Source: Rhodopseudomonas pseudopalustris
GTDB taxonomy: Bacteria > Pseudomonadota > Alphaproteobacteria > Rhizobiales > Xanthobacteraceae
Direction of reading: 5' to 3'
Length of the DNA: 64,000 bases
NCBI RefSeq assembly: GCF_900110435.1
Contig: NZ_FODT01000012.1
Location: forward strand, 62,001-126,000
Both the position numbers and the translations under genes were made by a program. A model generated the notes under the pieces. The model was not told the origin of the DNA. It made no database searches and was given only the letters and a program-made list of their open reading frames with translations. This document shows, piece by piece, positions 9,564 through 19,963 of the stretch (its first letter is position 1; each line of letters begins with the position of its first letter).

Positions 9564-12065
9564 CTACTGGCCGAAGACGCCGCTTGAGGCGTTCGACACG
9601 CTCTGCTGAATCGCGCCCATTCCGATGGTGCGGAGCCCGATCTGCAGCATGACCGAGTGATTCAGCGTCGGTGTCGTTCCGTAATTCGTGTAGGAATAGC
9701 CGGTGACGTAGTTCACGGCCATGACGAAGCAATCGTCCACATAGCCGGCGCCGACGATGTATTGATTGATGCGGTTGGCCTCGAGGTCCCAACGGGCGCC
9801 GCCCGACACCACCCAGTTCGATGCCACCTTGATCGAACCCGTTCCCAGGATGCCCTGACGGCGGCCCAGGAACCCGAGTTCAGGCTGTGCAGCATAGCTT
9901 CCATAAATCGCGGAGACCGACCAGCGATTGAACGAGGCGCTGGCCTCGGCCTCGAATCGGTTGACGGCGAGCGTCGCTTCGTCGAGACGCGCGCGGGTGG
10001 TGAATTTGTAGGTCGAGTTCGGCGAGTACGACACCCGGCCGACATAGTCGGAGCGGGTCGTCGCCAGGCCGGAATCGAGGCCGGTGTTGGTGATATCCCG
10101 CACCGCGAAGGAGTTCAGTCCGAACAGCTGATAAGACTGACCGAACAGCACATTAACCGCGCCGCCGCGATCGAATTGCGTGGTCGCCTGAACGCCGACA
10201 TTGGCCCGCCCGCCGCCTTCGATCCGGTCGTAACCGGAGAATTTGTCGACGCTGAACAGGTTGCTGGCATCGAACACCATGCTCTGCGCGTCTTCGTTCG
10301 GCAGCCTGCCGGCGTAGGTTTCGTTGGGGCGGATGATGACCTGGCCGATCGGTTCGATCGTCGTGGTGCCCCACGGCTGCACGTTGATGAACGGGTAGCG
10401 ATATTCCAGGCCGATTGTCGGCATTACCCGGAACGCCTGGGTATCGCCGACCGGGAGATAGTTGGACACGCCGGGCTGATTTGAGATCGACGCATCGATC
10501 GCATCGGCTCGGATCGATGCAAACGGGGTCCAGATCTGACCGTAGGAATCGGTGAACGACCGGCGCCATTGGGCCTCGGCCGATACCCGCGTGTATGTGC
10601 CCGGGATGCCGCGCAGCAGGCAGCTCGACGGCATTCGCGCTAGCGGATCGGCCGACGTGGTCAGACACAGGCCGGAGGTGTTGGCGATCGTGGTGATCGG
10701 GTCGAACTGCGCAGTTTGGCGGGTCAGGCTCACAAAATTGGTCTTGAAGCTGACCTCACCGCCGAAGATCGACTGATCGAGCGTCTTCGAATAGTCGATC
10801 ACCGGGTGGATGACCGGGATTTGCCCCTGGATGTCGGCGGCAGCCCAACCAAGATAGTGGATCGCTCGCAGGTCGAAATAGGAGCGATTACCGACGCCTG
10901 TCAGATAGACCTGAGAAGTCGCTTCAGTGCTCTGATTGAGGAAGGTGCCCCAGCTGTCCCGGTATTGGGCGAGCCGATAGTCGAGGAAGAACGCCCGGTC
11001 GGACAGCAGCACGCCTTCCCAGCCGACCACCCATTTGTCGTTCAGCGCGAACTGGCCCTTGGTGTCGACGCCGCCACGAAAATCACGGTTGCCCGGATTG
11101 CTGCCGAACGCAGCGGGATCGGCCTGATTGATACCGTACGCTCGGATCTGATAGGCGCCGTTCAGCAATTGCTGCCGGAACTCGGCCTGCATCAGGACGC
11201 CCTGCTTGGTCGTGATCCGCGGCGTCAGGGTGACGTCGTAGTCCGGTGCAAGCGCCCAATAGAACGGGACTTCGAAGCCCATGCCGAAGGTGGTGTTGGT
11301 CGAGTAGGCCGGCATCAGGAAGCCGGTCTTGCGCTTCACCGTCGGGTCCGGAGTCGAGAAATACGGTAGATAGGCCAACGGAACGCCGAAGAATTCGAGC
11401 TGGGCGTTCTCGAAATACAGCATCTTGTCGGTTTGATCGTGGATGATCCGCGCGCCCTTGACCTGCCACAGCGGGGGCTTCTTCGGATTGTCCCGGCACG
11501 GCGCGCAAGCGGTGTACACGCCGTTCTGGAAGACGTTGTAGTCGCCGTTGGTGCGGTCGGCCCGCGACGCCGCGATGCGGGTGTCTTCGGCGGTGTCGAC
11601 GCGCAGCGAATCGACGAAGCCGTCGCGGTAGTCGTCGCTGAGATCGAGCATATTGGCGTAGGTGATCTTGCCCGTCGCATCGGTCATGCGGACGTTGCCC
11701 TCGGCCCGCAGACGTTTGGTGTTCTGGTCGTAGACGAGGCGATCAGCTTCGACGCTGGTGCCGTTGAAATGCATCTGCACGTTGCCGATCGCCGACACGC
11801 GCTGGTTGTTATAGTCGTAATTGACCTCGGTCGCCTGCACGAGCATCTGCCCATCCTGCCCCGATTGGGGCGGACGCGGCCGGGCCGGGCGCGGATTATA
11901 GGTATAGCTCTGCGCCTCCGCCGACGAGATCGACGCAAGGTCCGCGGCGCCCGCGAGCAGCAGGGCGGCCAGCGGAATCGCGCAACTCGCCATGAGCGAA
12001 CGCTTGCTGCGCACGATGGTGCGCAGCCGCGAAGCAGGCAGCTTTTCTAGGAGGGCGGCGATCAT
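9564..12065 (-). CDS. lptD: LPS assembly protein LptD
   Basis: LptD is the outer-membrane barrel that inserts lipopolysaccharide into the outer leaflet. After a signal region (about residues 25-52, ending SSAEAQS), an OstA/LptA-like domain contains VSAIGNVQMHFNGTSVEADR, followed by a long beta-barrel region rich in aromatic and Gly residues. The start at 12065 follows the lptG stop by five bases, with GAGG further upstream; the ATG at 11993 is a shorter alternative. Paired Cys residues for the inter-domain disulphide are sparse (CAPC at the LptA-barrel boundary). Confidence 0.94.
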   Translation of the reverse strand: MIAALLEKLPASRLRTIVRSKRSLMASCAIPLAALLLAGAADLASISSAEAQSYTYNPRPARPRPPQSGQDGQMLVQATEVNYDYNNQRVSAIGNVQMHFNGTSVEADRLVYDQNTKRLRAEGNVRMTDATGKITYANMLDLSDDYRDGFVDSLRVDTAEDTRIAASRADRTNGDYNVFQNGVYTACAPCRDNPKKPPLWQVKGARIIHDQTDKMLYFENAQLEFFGVPLAYLPYFSTPDPTVKRKTGFLMPAYSTNTTFGMGFEVPFYWALAPDYDVTLTPRITTKQGVLMQAEFRQQLLNGAYQIRAYGINQADPAAFGSNPGNRDFRGGVDTKGQFALNDKWVVGWEGVLLSDRAFFLDYRLAQYRDSWGTFLNQSTEATSQVYLTGVGNRSYFDLRAIHYLGWAAADIQGQIPVIHPVIDYSKTLDQSIFGGEVSFKTNFVSLTRQTAQFDPITTIANTSGLCLTTSADPLARMPSSCLLRGIPGTYTRVSAEAQWRRSFTDSYGQIWTPFASIRADAIDASISNQPGVSNYLPVGDTQAFRVMPTIGLEYRYPFINVQPWGTTTIEPIGQVIIRPNETYAGRLPNEDAQSMVFDASNLFSVDKFSGYDRIEGGGRANVGVQATTQFDRGGAVNVLFGQSYQLFGLNSFAVRDITNTGLDSGLATTRSDYVGRVSYSPNSTYKFTTRARLDEATLAVNRFEAEASASFNRWSVSAIYGSYAAQPELGFLGRRQGILGTGSIKVASNWVVSGGARWDLEANRINQYIVGAGYVDDCFVMAVNYVTGYSYTNYGTTPTLNHSVMLQIGLRTIGMGAIQQSVSNASSGVFGQ

Positions 12066-12070
12066 GGCCA

Positions 12071-13150
12071 CTACCCGTCCTCCTGGTACAGCAAGGCCAA
12101 AAAACCAGCGAGGCCGCCCACACAAACGGGCAACCACGCCGCAGCAAGCGGATGCATTAACTCAGCCTTGCTCAAATCCTCAGTCACTTTCGACAGGATA
12201 TAGAGCAGAAAGCCTGCCCCCACGCCACTCAAAACCATCTTTTGCACGCCGCCGAAACGGAAGAATCGCAAGCTGACAGAAGCAGCTAGCATCACCATTG
12301 CGGCCAGCAAAAACGGCTTTGCCAGAAGCTTATGATACTGCAGACGATAGCCCGAGGTCGCGAAGCCCGAACTCTCGGATGCTCTGATGTAGGACGGGAG
12401 TTGCCAAAAAGACACACTTTCTGGAGTGGCGAAGCTGTTCCGGACCTGCGCAAGCGTCAGCGCAGTCGGCAGCCGGAAAGTGTCTTCCTGAACCGGCGCG
12501 CTGTCGAGCGTATAGCGCCGGACGTCCTTCAGCAGCCAATGCCCGGGTTCGAGGACCGCTTCACGGGCTTCGATTCGGTCCTTGAACTGGAAGTCGGGCT
12601 CGAAGCGGAACACGCTGATCCCGCTCAGCACGGCGCCTTGTTGCTGGCTCCGCGCTGCATTGATGATCGACTGTCCTTCCGGGCTCACTTGATTCATCCA
12701 GAAACCGCTTGCGTCCTGAAGGCTTCCAGATCCCTGGCCGAACAATTCGGCCTCCATCTGCTTGGCCCGCTCTTGCATATACGCCGACATGGGATTGAAG
12801 ACGGCGCTCGCGAACACCCCGAGCGCGAGGGCGCTCCATAGCGCAGGCGAAACAAACTCCCAAGCCGACAGGCCGGCGGCCCGCGCGATCACGAGTTCCA
12901 GACTGCGGGACAGCGCGAGGTAGCACGTCATGCCGCCGATCAGAATGCAGAACGGCATCAGCCGCTCGAGCAGTTGCGGGACCCGGTAGAACGACGCCTG
13001 CGCGATCACCAGTGCTGAAACCGCGAGCCCGCCGGCGCGGCGCAGCAGGTCGATGTAGTCGACGAATACGAGCAGCACGAACAGCCCGAAGAAAACGCCG
13101 AGCGCAGAGGTGACGAATCGGGCTGCGAAATAGCGTCCGAGCGTGTTCAT
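12071..13150 (-). CDS. lptG: LPS export permease LptG
   Basis: Inner-membrane permease of the LptB2FG transporter that extracts LPS for delivery to LptC. It begins MNTLGRYFAARF with a first membrane helix at once, two more helices near residues 50-110, a periplasmic jellyroll-like domain in the middle, and three C-terminal helices (YKLLAKPFLLAAMVMLAAS onwards). In-frame starts exist at 13156 and a GTG at 13168; the ATG at 13150 best fits the family. Confidence 0.93.
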   Translation of the reverse strand: MNTLGRYFAARFVTSALGVFFGLFVLLVFVDYIDLLRRAGGLAVSALVIAQASFYRVPQLLERLMPFCILIGGMTCYLALSRSLELVIARAAGLSAWEFVSPALWSALALGVFASAVFNPMSAYMQERAKQMEAELFGQGSGSLQDASGFWMNQVSPEGQSIINAARSQQQGAVLSGISVFRFEPDFQFKDRIEAREAVLEPGHWLLKDVRRYTLDSAPVQEDTFRLPTALTLAQVRNSFATPESVSFWQLPSYIRASESSGFATSGYRLQYHKLLAKPFLLAAMVMLAASVSLRFFRFGGVQKMVLSGVGAGFLLYILSKVTEDLSKAELMHPLAAAWLPVCVGGLAGFLALLYQEDG

Positions 13151-13169
13151 GACCATGGTGGACACCACA

Positions 13170-14336
13170 TCATGCCGTCATCGGGCGCCGGACCAGCCGG
13201 CTCAGCGAAGCGGTGAGGGCGTTGAGCGCCTCGACAAGTCTGGCGGGCGGTTCGATCACCACGTGCCGCCGGATCAGCCACAGGCTGACCCCGATCGCGA
13301 CCGCAAGCAGCAGATACTGGATCCCGGCGATGTAGGGTGTGTGGTTGGCGACCACAGACAATGCGAAACCGGCAAGCCTCACGACAAAGGCGCAAGCGAC
13401 TGCGCCGACCATCGAGAAGTTACGACTCTGGCGCGTTGTCCGCGGCATCCCGAGAAAGGCGAAAGTGACCGCAGCGAAGAAGAATGGATAGATCGGCGCC
13501 AGCAGCCGGTCATGCATCTCCGCGCGAAATTGTGTCGGCACTTGCGCCAGCAGCGGATCCTTCGGGTCCGGCCAGATCAGTTCCCAGAGATAGTGCTCGC
13601 GAATTCCGTAGGTCACGTCCCGGGCGCGCGAGAATTTCGACATGTCGAACGCATAGCGGCTGAAGGCAACCAGCGCCGGCTCTTGCTTTCCCGCCTGAAA
13701 GCGTTCGAGATGGCCGTCTTCCAGGACGAGAAACGATCCGTCGCTGTTCTTCACCACCGTGCCGTGGTCGGCGATGATGCTGACGCGGTCATTGGGGTCG
13801 CGGCGATCATCAATGAATACGCCGACGAGCAGCCCGCCTGCCTGACGCTCGCGCACCCGGATGGTCAAATTCTGCTCGAGCTGGGCGAAGCGGCCCGGCT
13901 GCAGCACGTTGGCGAGCACGTCAGCAGTGATTTCGCTGTCCCATCGGGCGATGCGGCGCAATCCGTCCGGCGCAATATAGGCCCCGATCAATGTCACCAG
14001 CACGGCGACCGCGATCGTCGCATACACGAACGGACGGAACAGCCGGATCGGCGACAGGCCGGCGGCGTTCATGACGATGATTTCGGAATCGGTCGCGAGA
14101 CGATTCAGCGTATGCGCCACAGCGATCATTAGAGCGATCGGAGCGATCACCAAAATCAAGACGGGAACGGCCAGGCCGGTCAGGCCGAGGAAGGTCACGA
14201 TCGTCTGGCCCTGGCTGGTCATCAGATCGATGCCACGCAACGCCTGGGTAATCCAGATCACGCCCGTCAGGCTGGCCATGACCACCGCAAACGACGTCAA
14301 CGTCGTGCGGAAAATATAGCTGTCGATGGCACCCAT
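13170..14336 (-). CDS. lptF: LPS export permease LptF
   Basis: Partner permease of LptG. It starts MGAIDSYIFRTTLTSFAVVM, with membrane helices at about residues 15-35, 55-75 and 100-125, the conserved stretch NRLATDSEIIVMNAAGLSP on the cytosolic coupling side, a periplasmic beta domain, and three C-terminal helices. It heads the leftward operon lptF-lptG-lptD-surA-pdxA-rsmA. Confidence 0.94.
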   Translation of the reverse strand: MGAIDSYIFRTTLTSFAVVMASLTGVIWITQALRGIDLMTSQGQTIVTFLGLTGLAVPVLILVIAPIALMIAVAHTLNRLATDSEIIVMNAAGLSPIRLFRPFVYATIAVAVLVTLIGAYIAPDGLRRIARWDSEITADVLANVLQPGRFAQLEQNLTIRVRERQAGGLLVGVFIDDRRDPNDRVSIIADHGTVVKNSDGSFLVLEDGHLERFQAGKQEPALVAFSRYAFDMSKFSRARDVTYGIREHYLWELIWPDPKDPLLAQVPTQFRAEMHDRLLAPIYPFFFAAVTFAFLGMPRTTRQSRNFSMVGAVACAFVVRLAGFALSVVANHTPYIAGIQYLLLAVAIGVSLWLIRRHVVIEPPARLVEALNALTASLSRLVRRPMTA

Positions 14337-14756
14337 CGGCTGACGAAATCCCCTGCGCCCAATATTCGCCGCCAGGATTCGATCCGAATCCTCCCCATGG
14401 CGGCCGACCTCACGGGCTATCCCACAAACGCATTACCATCTGTCTGATCTGTCAACAAAATGGCTGATCGGCGGCGGCGACCGGATATGGTTAATCTTGT
14501 GCAAGTGTCGCACGCGGGCCACTAAATCGACCGGGAAGAGGGTGTCTGAGCACCTTAGGTCGGCGCGGCCTGGGAACCGGCTCTGACGATCGCATCGGAA
14601 TCGACCGGCCATTTTCTCTCGACGAGAGAATCGTCCCGAGCGAATGCTGGCTTGACTTGCTGGCTTGACTTGGAGCCATAGGACACCAAAACAGCAACAT
14701 ACACCTGCGCCCGCCGGTTCTGGTCGGGTCCGACAGCCCTGATTGGAGGAATATCC
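14337..14756. other. Intergenic region between divergent lptF and pepA
   Basis: No gene is supported here. The 420 bases must hold the promoters for both directions. A perfect 13-bp tandem duplication (TGCTGGCTTGACT, 14645-14657 and 14658-14670) gives two TTGACT hexamers that could act as -35 elements for pepA, but no convincing -10 follows. An AGG-rich ribosome-binding sequence (TTGGAGGAATATCC) precedes the pepA ATG. Confidence 0.6.
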
Positions 14757-16259
14757 ATGCCCGACGCCGTCAAGGTCGGCTTCGTCCCGTTTTCCGCTGC
14801 CGCGCGCGGCACGCTGGTGGTGTTCTGCGACGACACGCTGAAATTCGGTTCGGTCACCGGCAAAGCGCTGGGGGCGGCGGCCAGCACCGTGAAGCGCGCG
14901 GTCGCGGCAAGTCAGTTCAAGGGCAAGTCGGGTTCCGCTCTGGATCTGCTGGCGCCTGAAGGACTGAAGGTCGGTCGCCTGATCGTGATCGGTACGGGCA
15001 AGGCTGCGGCCCTGAAGGACAACGATATCGTCAAGCTGGGTGGGGCGGTCGCCGGCAAGTTGAGCGCGGGCGATAGTGCGGTCACCGTGATCGCTGAACT
15101 GCCGGGTGGGGCGATGAGGCCCGAGCAGGCGGCTGCGGTCGCGTCGGGTATCCGGTTGCGGGCCTACAAATTCGATCGCTACAAGACCAAAAAGAAGGAC
15201 GACGACGCCGACGCGGCGAACGCCAACGTGTCGATCGCGGTTGCCGATGTTGCCGCGGCGAAGAAGGCGTTTGCGCCTGATAGCCATGTCGTCGATGGCG
15301 TGATCCTGGCGCGGGAACTCGTCAATGAGCCGCCGAACGTCCTTTACCCGGAAGAATTCGCCAAGCGCGCGGCGCAATTGCGCAAGCTCGGCGTTCAGGT
15401 CGAGATCCTCGACGTCAAGGCGATGACCAGGCTGAAGATGGGCGCGCTGCTCGGCGTGTCGCAGGGCTCGGCCCATCCCGGACGCACCGTGATCATGCGC
15501 TGGAACGGCGGCAAGCGGGGCGCGCAGCCGGTCGCCTTCGTGGGCAAGGGCGTCTGCTTCGATACCGGCGGCATCTCGATCAAGCCGTCGGCCAGCATGG
15601 AAGACATGAAGGGTGACATGGGCGGCGCCGCCTGCGTGGTGGGGCTGATGCACGCGCTTGCAGCGCGAAAGGCCAAGATCAATGTGATCGGCGCGATCGG
15701 TCTGGTCGAGAATATGCCGGACGGCAACGCGCAGCGCCCAGGCGACATCGTGACCTCGATGTCCGGTCAGACCATCGAGATCATCAACACCGATGCCGAA
15801 GGGCGTCTCGTTCTCGCCGACGTGCTCTGGTACGTCGCGCAGAAGCACAAGCCGAAATTCATGGTCGACCTGGCGACGCTGACCGGCGCGATCATGGTCG
15901 CGCTCGGCACCGATCACGCCGGCCTGTTCTCGAACAACGACGAACTCGCGGAGCGGCTCACCGCCGCGGGCCTCTCGACCGGCGAGCGTGTCTGGCGGAT
16001 GCCGCTCGGACCCGAATACGACAAGCAGATCGATTCGCAGTTCGCCGATATGAAGAACACGGGCTCGCGCAATGGCGGCTCGATCACTGCCGCTCAGTTC
16101 CTGCAGCGCTTTGTCGACAACACGCCGTGGGCGCATCTCGACATCGCCGGCACGGCGATGGGCGCGCCCAAGTCCGACATCAACCACAGCTGGGGATCCG
16201 GTTACGGCGTGCGGCTGTTGAACGCGCTCGTCGCGGAGCACTACGAAGCCAAGAAATAA
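14757..16259 (+). CDS. pepA: Leucyl aminopeptidase (PepA, M17 family)
   Basis: Cytosolic di-metal exopeptidase removing N-terminal residues; PepA proteins can also bind DNA. The metal-binding signature [16 protein letters not shown] is at about residues 343-358, preceded by [16 protein letters not shown] and [11 protein letters not shown] with catalytic Lys and Asp residues. At 500 residues it is full length. A strong ribosome-binding site supports the ATG at 14757. holC follows after 15 bp. Confidence 0.95.
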   Translation: MPDAVKVGFVPFSAAARGTLVVFCDDTLKFGSVTGKALGAAASTVKRAVAASQFKGKSGSALDLLAPEGLKVGRLIVIGTGKAAALKDNDIVKLGGAVAGKLSAGDSAVTVIAELPGGAMRPEQAAAVASGIRLRAYKFDRYKTKKKDDDADAANANVSIAVADVAAAKKAFAPDSHVVDGVILARELVNEPPNVLYPEEFAKRAAQLRKLGVQVEILDVKAMTRLKMGALLGVSQGSAHPGRTVIMRWNGGKRGAQPVAFVGKGVCFDTGGISIKPSASMEDMKGDMGGAACVVGLMHALAARKAKINVIGAIGLVENMPDGNAQRPGDIVTSMSGQTIEIINTDAEGRLVLADVLWYVAQKHKPKFMVDLATLTGAIMVALGTDHAGLFSNNDELAERLTAAGLSTGERVWRMPLGPEYDKQIDSQFADMKNTGSRNGGSITAAQFLQRFVDNTPWAHLDIAGTAMGAPKSDINHSWGSGYGVRLLNALVAEHYEAKK

Positions 16260-16274
16260 CCCCAAGACAATGCG

Positions 16275-16727
16275 ATGACCGACGTCCTCTTCTATCATCT
16301 GCAGGGCCGGACGATCGAACAGGTGCTGCCGCCGTTGCTGGAGAAATCTCTGGCGCGCGGCTGGCGGGTGGTGGTGCAGTCGGGTTCCGAGGAGAGAACC
16401 GAAACGCTCGACGCGCATCTGTGGACCTATCGTGATGATTCGTTTCTGCCGCATGCCACCTCGCGCGTTGCGGATGCGGCCCACCAGCCGATCGTGCTGA
16501 CGGCCGAGGAGGGGAATCCGAACGCTGCGATGGTGCGGTTTCTGCTCGACAACGTGGCTTTGCCGGCCGACGCGGAAAGCTACGAAAGAATGGTGCTGCT
16601 GTTCGACGGCGACGATGACGATGCTGTGGCGATGGCGCGTGTCGCGTGGAAGCAGAGCAAGTCGCGCGGCTTCGACGTCACCTACTGGCAGGCCGACGCC
16701 GCGGGGCGCTGGCAGCGGCGGGAATAG
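16275..16727 (+). CDS. holC: DNA polymerase III chi subunit
   Basis: The chi subunit links the clamp loader to the C-terminal tail of SSB at the fork. The protein is 150 residues with the typical opening DVLFYHLQGRTIEQVLPPLL and the AHLWTYRDDSFLPH core seen in alphaproteobacterial HolC. It sits 15 bp after pepA, the usual pepA-holC order. Confidence 0.92.
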   Translation: MTDVLFYHLQGRTIEQVLPPLLEKSLARGWRVVVQSGSEERTETLDAHLWTYRDDSFLPHATSRVADAAHQPIVLTAEEGNPNAAMVRFLLDNVALPADAESYERMVLLFDGDDDDAVAMARVAWKQSKSRGFDVTYWQADAAGRWQRRE

Positions 16728-16801
16728 CCTCGCGAGGCCGTTAACGTTATTCTGGCAACCTGGCGGTTGCGCCGACGCGGCCACGGTCGTGCCGTAAATC
16801 G

Positions 16802-17392
16802 ATGTTTGGACAGATGCTTATGCTGCGGGATGGGACCCAATCAATCGTGCAACACAAGCTTTCTTGCCGCCTGGTCGTGCTCACCCTCGTGCTGGCGGCG
16901 CCGCTGCTCGCCGGTTGTTCGGGCGCGTCCGAGCTGATGTCGCGCGATGCCGACTGGTTTTCGCGTCCGGGCCGGGTGTTCATCAAGAACATCTCGATCG
17001 AAACCCCGCCGCTGACGCCGGACAAGCCGGTGATGGCGGAGGATTTGATCAGCGCCGATGGGATGTGCCCCGGCATGTCGGCGGCCCCCGGATCGCCTGA
17101 CGCAAATTCGGCTCCGGGTGGTGACGCCGCAGCGCCGACGGCGCCCCGCGGCGGCACGGTGGCGCTCGGCCATACCGAATGCGACGTCGCGCGCGGCGCC
17201 GGCGCGCCGGACAGCGTGAATCTGTCGACCAATGAACGCGGCCAGCGCGTTGCGCTGCTGAACTACTCGCGCGGTTCGCGCGCCGGCATCTACACGTTCA
17301 CCGCAGGGCGGCTGACGTCGATCGAGCGTGGACCGGATCCGGTCGCGCAACCGAAATCAGCGAGACCGAAGCGTCAGAAGCAGGCGTCGTAG
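16802..17392 (+). CDS. Putative lipoprotein, function unknown
   Basis: The N-terminal region LSCRLVVLTLVLAAPLLAGC ends in a lipobox (LAGC, Cys near residue 39), so the product is probably a lipid-anchored envelope protein. The mature part carries a disordered Pro/Ala/Gly segment with two Cys and ends in a basic tail (SARPKRQKQAS). A conserved-looking TECDVARGAGAPDSVNLSTN resembles short outer-membrane lipoproteins of the SmpA/OmlA type only loosely. The longer start at 16802 is used; the ATG at 16820 would trim six residues. Confidence 0.75.
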   Translation: MFGQMLMLRDGTQSIVQHKLSCRLVVLTLVLAAPLLAGCSGASELMSRDADWFSRPGRVFIKNISIETPPLTPDKPVMAEDLISADGMCPGMSAAPGSPDANSAPGGDAAAPTAPRGGTVALGHTECDVARGAGAPDSVNLSTNERGQRVALLNYSRGSRAGIYTFTAGRLTSIERGPDPVAQPKSARPKRQKQAS

Positions 17393-17432
17393 TCCGGGCG
17401 CGTAGCCTCGGCCGTTCAGCCTGCGCCATGTC

Positions 17433-19292
17433 TCAGGCCGAACTCGCTTCCAGCCATTGCTCTTCGGCCTTGTGAAGCGCTGCCTGTGCATTGGCGCGCG
17501 CGGTCGAGAGTTGTGCGGCCTGTTTCGGATCGCGGGTGAAGAGATCCGGCAGTGCGAGCGCCGCATCGATCTTGGCGATGATCGCGGTGATACGCTCGAT
17601 CTCGGCTTCGGCTTCGGCGATCTTCTGCTTCAGCGGGACGCGCTTTTCGGCCTTCGGACGCGCTGCCTTCGCGGCGGCGCTGTCCGCGCTTCGCTCCTTG
17701 GCGTCACGCGCTCCGCTGCGCGCGCCGCGTGACGACAGAACAGCGCGGCGATAGTCGTCGAGGTCGCCGTCGTAAGGCTTCACCTTGTGATCGGCGACGA
17801 CCCAGAGCTGATCCGCGCAGGCGTCGATCAAGTAGCGATCGTGCGACACCATGATGACCGCGCCGGGAAAGTCGTTGATCGCCTCGGCCAGCGCCGCGCG
17901 GCTGTCGATGTCGAGATGGTTGGTCGGCTCGTCCAGGATGATCATGTTCGGGCCGTAGAAGGTCGCGAGCCCGAGCAGCAGCCGTGCTTTCTCGCCGCCT
18001 GACAAGCTCCTCACCAGCGTGTCTGCGGCCTTGCCGGAAAAGCCGATCGCGCCGGCGCGGGCGCGGATCTTGCTCTCGGGCGCATCCGGCATCAGCCGGC
18101 GGATGTGGTCGTAGGGCGAGCCGTCCTCGTTGAGTTCGTCGAGCTGGTGCTGGGCAAAGTAAGCGACCGAGAGCTTGTCGGCGCGCGTCACCGATCCGGA
18201 GAACGGCGTCAGCCGGTCGGCCAGCAGCTTCACCAGTGTGGACTTGCCGTTGCCGTTGGCGCCGAGCAGGGCGATGCGGTCTTCGGTGTCGATCCGCAGC
18301 GTGACATGGCGAAGCACCGGGTGCTTGGGGTCGTAGCCGATCGAGACGTTGTCGGCGGCGAGGATCGGCGGCGACAGGATCTTCTCGGGCGCGGGGAAGA
18401 CGATGTCGGGCACGTCGTCGCTCACCAGCCGCGCCACCGGCTTCATCTTCTCCAGCATCTTGACGCGCGACTGCGCCTGGCGCGCTTTGGAGGCCTTGGC
18501 CTTGAAGCGGTCGACGAACTCCTGCAGATGCTTGCGACGCGCCTCCTCGCGCTTGGCGTTCTTGGCGTCGAGCGCCTCCTTGTTGGCGCGGAATTCAGCG
18601 TAGGCCGAGTAGGCGCCGCGGAAATGCACCAGCCGGCCGCGGTCGAGATGCAGGATCTCGTTGACCGAGGTGTCGAGCAAATCGCGGTCGTGGCTGATCA
18701 CGATCACCGTGCGCGGGTAGTTGGCGAGGTGATCTTCGAGCCACAGCGTGCCTTCGAGATCGAGATAGTTGGTCGGCTCGTCCAGCAACAGCAGGTCGGG
18801 CGCCGCGAACAGCGTCGCCGCCAAGGCCACCCGCATCCGCCAGCCGCCGGAGAATTCCGAACAGGAGTGCGCCTGATCCGCGGCCGAGAAGCCGAGGCCG
18901 CTGAGAATGGCAGCGGCGCGCGCCGGAGCCGAATGCGCATCGATATCAACCAACCGGGTCTGGATGTCGGCGATCCGGTGCGGATCGTGCGCGGTCTCGG
19001 CCTCCCGCAGCAGCGCGTCGCGTTCGAGATCGGCCTTGAGAACCACTTCGAGCAGGGTCTCCGGACCGTTGGGGGCCTCCTGCGCCAGGCTGCCAACCCG
19101 CCAGCGTGGCGGCATGGTGATGCGGCCGGTCTCGGTGGCGAGTTCGCCACGGATGGCGTTAAACAGCGTCGACTTGCCGGCGCCGTTGCGGCCGATGAAC
19201 CCGACCCGCGCGCCAGGCGCGATCTGGACCGTGCTTTGATCGATCAGCAGTCGTCCGGCAATCCGGACCGATATGTCGGACAGTGTGAGCAT
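17433..19292 (-). CDS. ABC-F family ATP-binding protein
   Basis: Two ATP-binding cassettes on one chain with no membrane domain, the ABC-F layout (Uup/EttA-like, ribosome-associated). The first cassette has Walker A GRNGAGKST, signature SGGWRMR and LLLDEPTNYLD; the second has GANGNGKST, SGGEKAR and IILDEPTNHLD. A charged linker lies between them and the C-terminal region from about residue 515 is a Lys/Glu/Ala-rich coiled coil. Precise subfamily is not determined. It is transcribed divergently from ndk. Confidence 0.93.
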   Translation of the reverse strand: MLTLSDISVRIAGRLLIDQSTVQIAPGARVGFIGRNGAGKSTLFNAIRGELATETGRITMPPRWRVGSLAQEAPNGPETLLEVVLKADLERDALLREAETAHDPHRIADIQTRLVDIDAHSAPARAAAILSGLGFSAADQAHSCSEFSGGWRMRVALAATLFAAPDLLLLDEPTNYLDLEGTLWLEDHLANYPRTVIVISHDRDLLDTSVNEILHLDRGRLVHFRGAYSAYAEFRANKEALDAKNAKREEARRKHLQEFVDRFKAKASKARQAQSRVKMLEKMKPVARLVSDDVPDIVFPAPEKILSPPILAADNVSIGYDPKHPVLRHVTLRIDTEDRIALLGANGNGKSTLVKLLADRLTPFSGSVTRADKLSVAYFAQHQLDELNEDGSPYDHIRRLMPDAPESKIRARAGAIGFSGKAADTLVRSLSGGEKARLLLGLATFYGPNMIILDEPTNHLDIDSRAALAEAINDFPGAVIMVSHDRYLIDACADQLWVVADHKVKPYDGDLDDYRRAVLSSRGARSGARDAKERSADSAAAKAARPKAEKRVPLKQKIAEAEAEIERITAIIAKIDAALALPDLFTRDPKQAAQLSTARANAQAALHKAEEQWLEASSA

Positions 19293-19467
19293 GGCGCGTT
19301 TTGACCGGGACGGCCGGCAAAGGCAACCGGGATCGGATCGATTGTGATCGGGCAGGGGCGCAACGTGTCCGAAGCGGTCGGATCAGCCGACGGCGCGGCT
19401 TGCCGTGCCGCAGTGGCGTCGATATAAGCGCCGCAACTCATCCGCCCAGCATTTCAAGGATATTTCC

Positions 19468-19890
19468 ATGGCGATTCAACGGACTTTCTCGATTCTCAAG
19501 CCCGACGCGACCGAGCGCAACATCACTGGCGCGATCAACGCCCTGATCGAAAAGGCCGGCCTGCGCATCGTGGCGCAGAAGCGGATCCACATGACCCGCG
19601 GTCAGGCCGAGACTTTCTACGCTGTCCACAAGGAACGCCCGTTCTTCGGCGAGCTGGTTGACTTCATGATCTCCGGCCCGGTGGTCGTCCAGGTGCTGGA
19701 AGGCGAGAACGCCATCGCGAAGTATCGCGACGTGATGGGCGCGACCGATCCGTCGAAGGCGGCCGATGGCACCATCCGCAAGGCCCACGCGAAGTCGATC
19801 GGCGAAAACTCGGTTCACGGCTCGGATGCGCCGGAGACCGCGGCGATCGAGATCGCCCAGTTCTTCGCCGGCAACGAAATCGTCGGCTGA
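19468..19890 (+). CDS. ndk: Nucleoside diphosphate kinase
   Basis: Ndk transfers the terminal phosphate of ATP to nucleoside diphosphates through a phosphohistidine. The 140-residue protein starts [18 protein letters not shown] and contains the active-site His in [17 protein letters not shown] seven bases upstream supports the ATG at 19468; longer in-frame starts lack this. A GC-rich hairpin follows the stop. Confidence 0.97.
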   Translation: MAIQRTFSILKPDATERNITGAINALIEKAGLRIVAQKRIHMTRGQAETFYAVHKERPFFGELVDFMISGPVVVQVLEGENAIAKYRDVMGATDPSKAADGTIRKAHAKSIGENSVHGSDAPETAAIEIAQFFAGNEIVG

Positions 19891-19905
19891 ACGTTGACCA
19901 ACCGA

Positions 19906-19937
19906 GACCGCGGACCGCTGATCGAGCGGCCGCGGTC
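19906..19937 (+). terminator. Hairpin after ndk
   Basis: GACCGCGG-A-CCGCT pairs with AGCGG-CCGCGGTC (one bulged A) around a short loop, 16 bp past the ndk stop. Only TT follows. It is probably the ndk terminator. Confidence 0.55.
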
Positions 19938-19963
19938 TTAGAAAAGCGAGGGGAGCAGAGGCC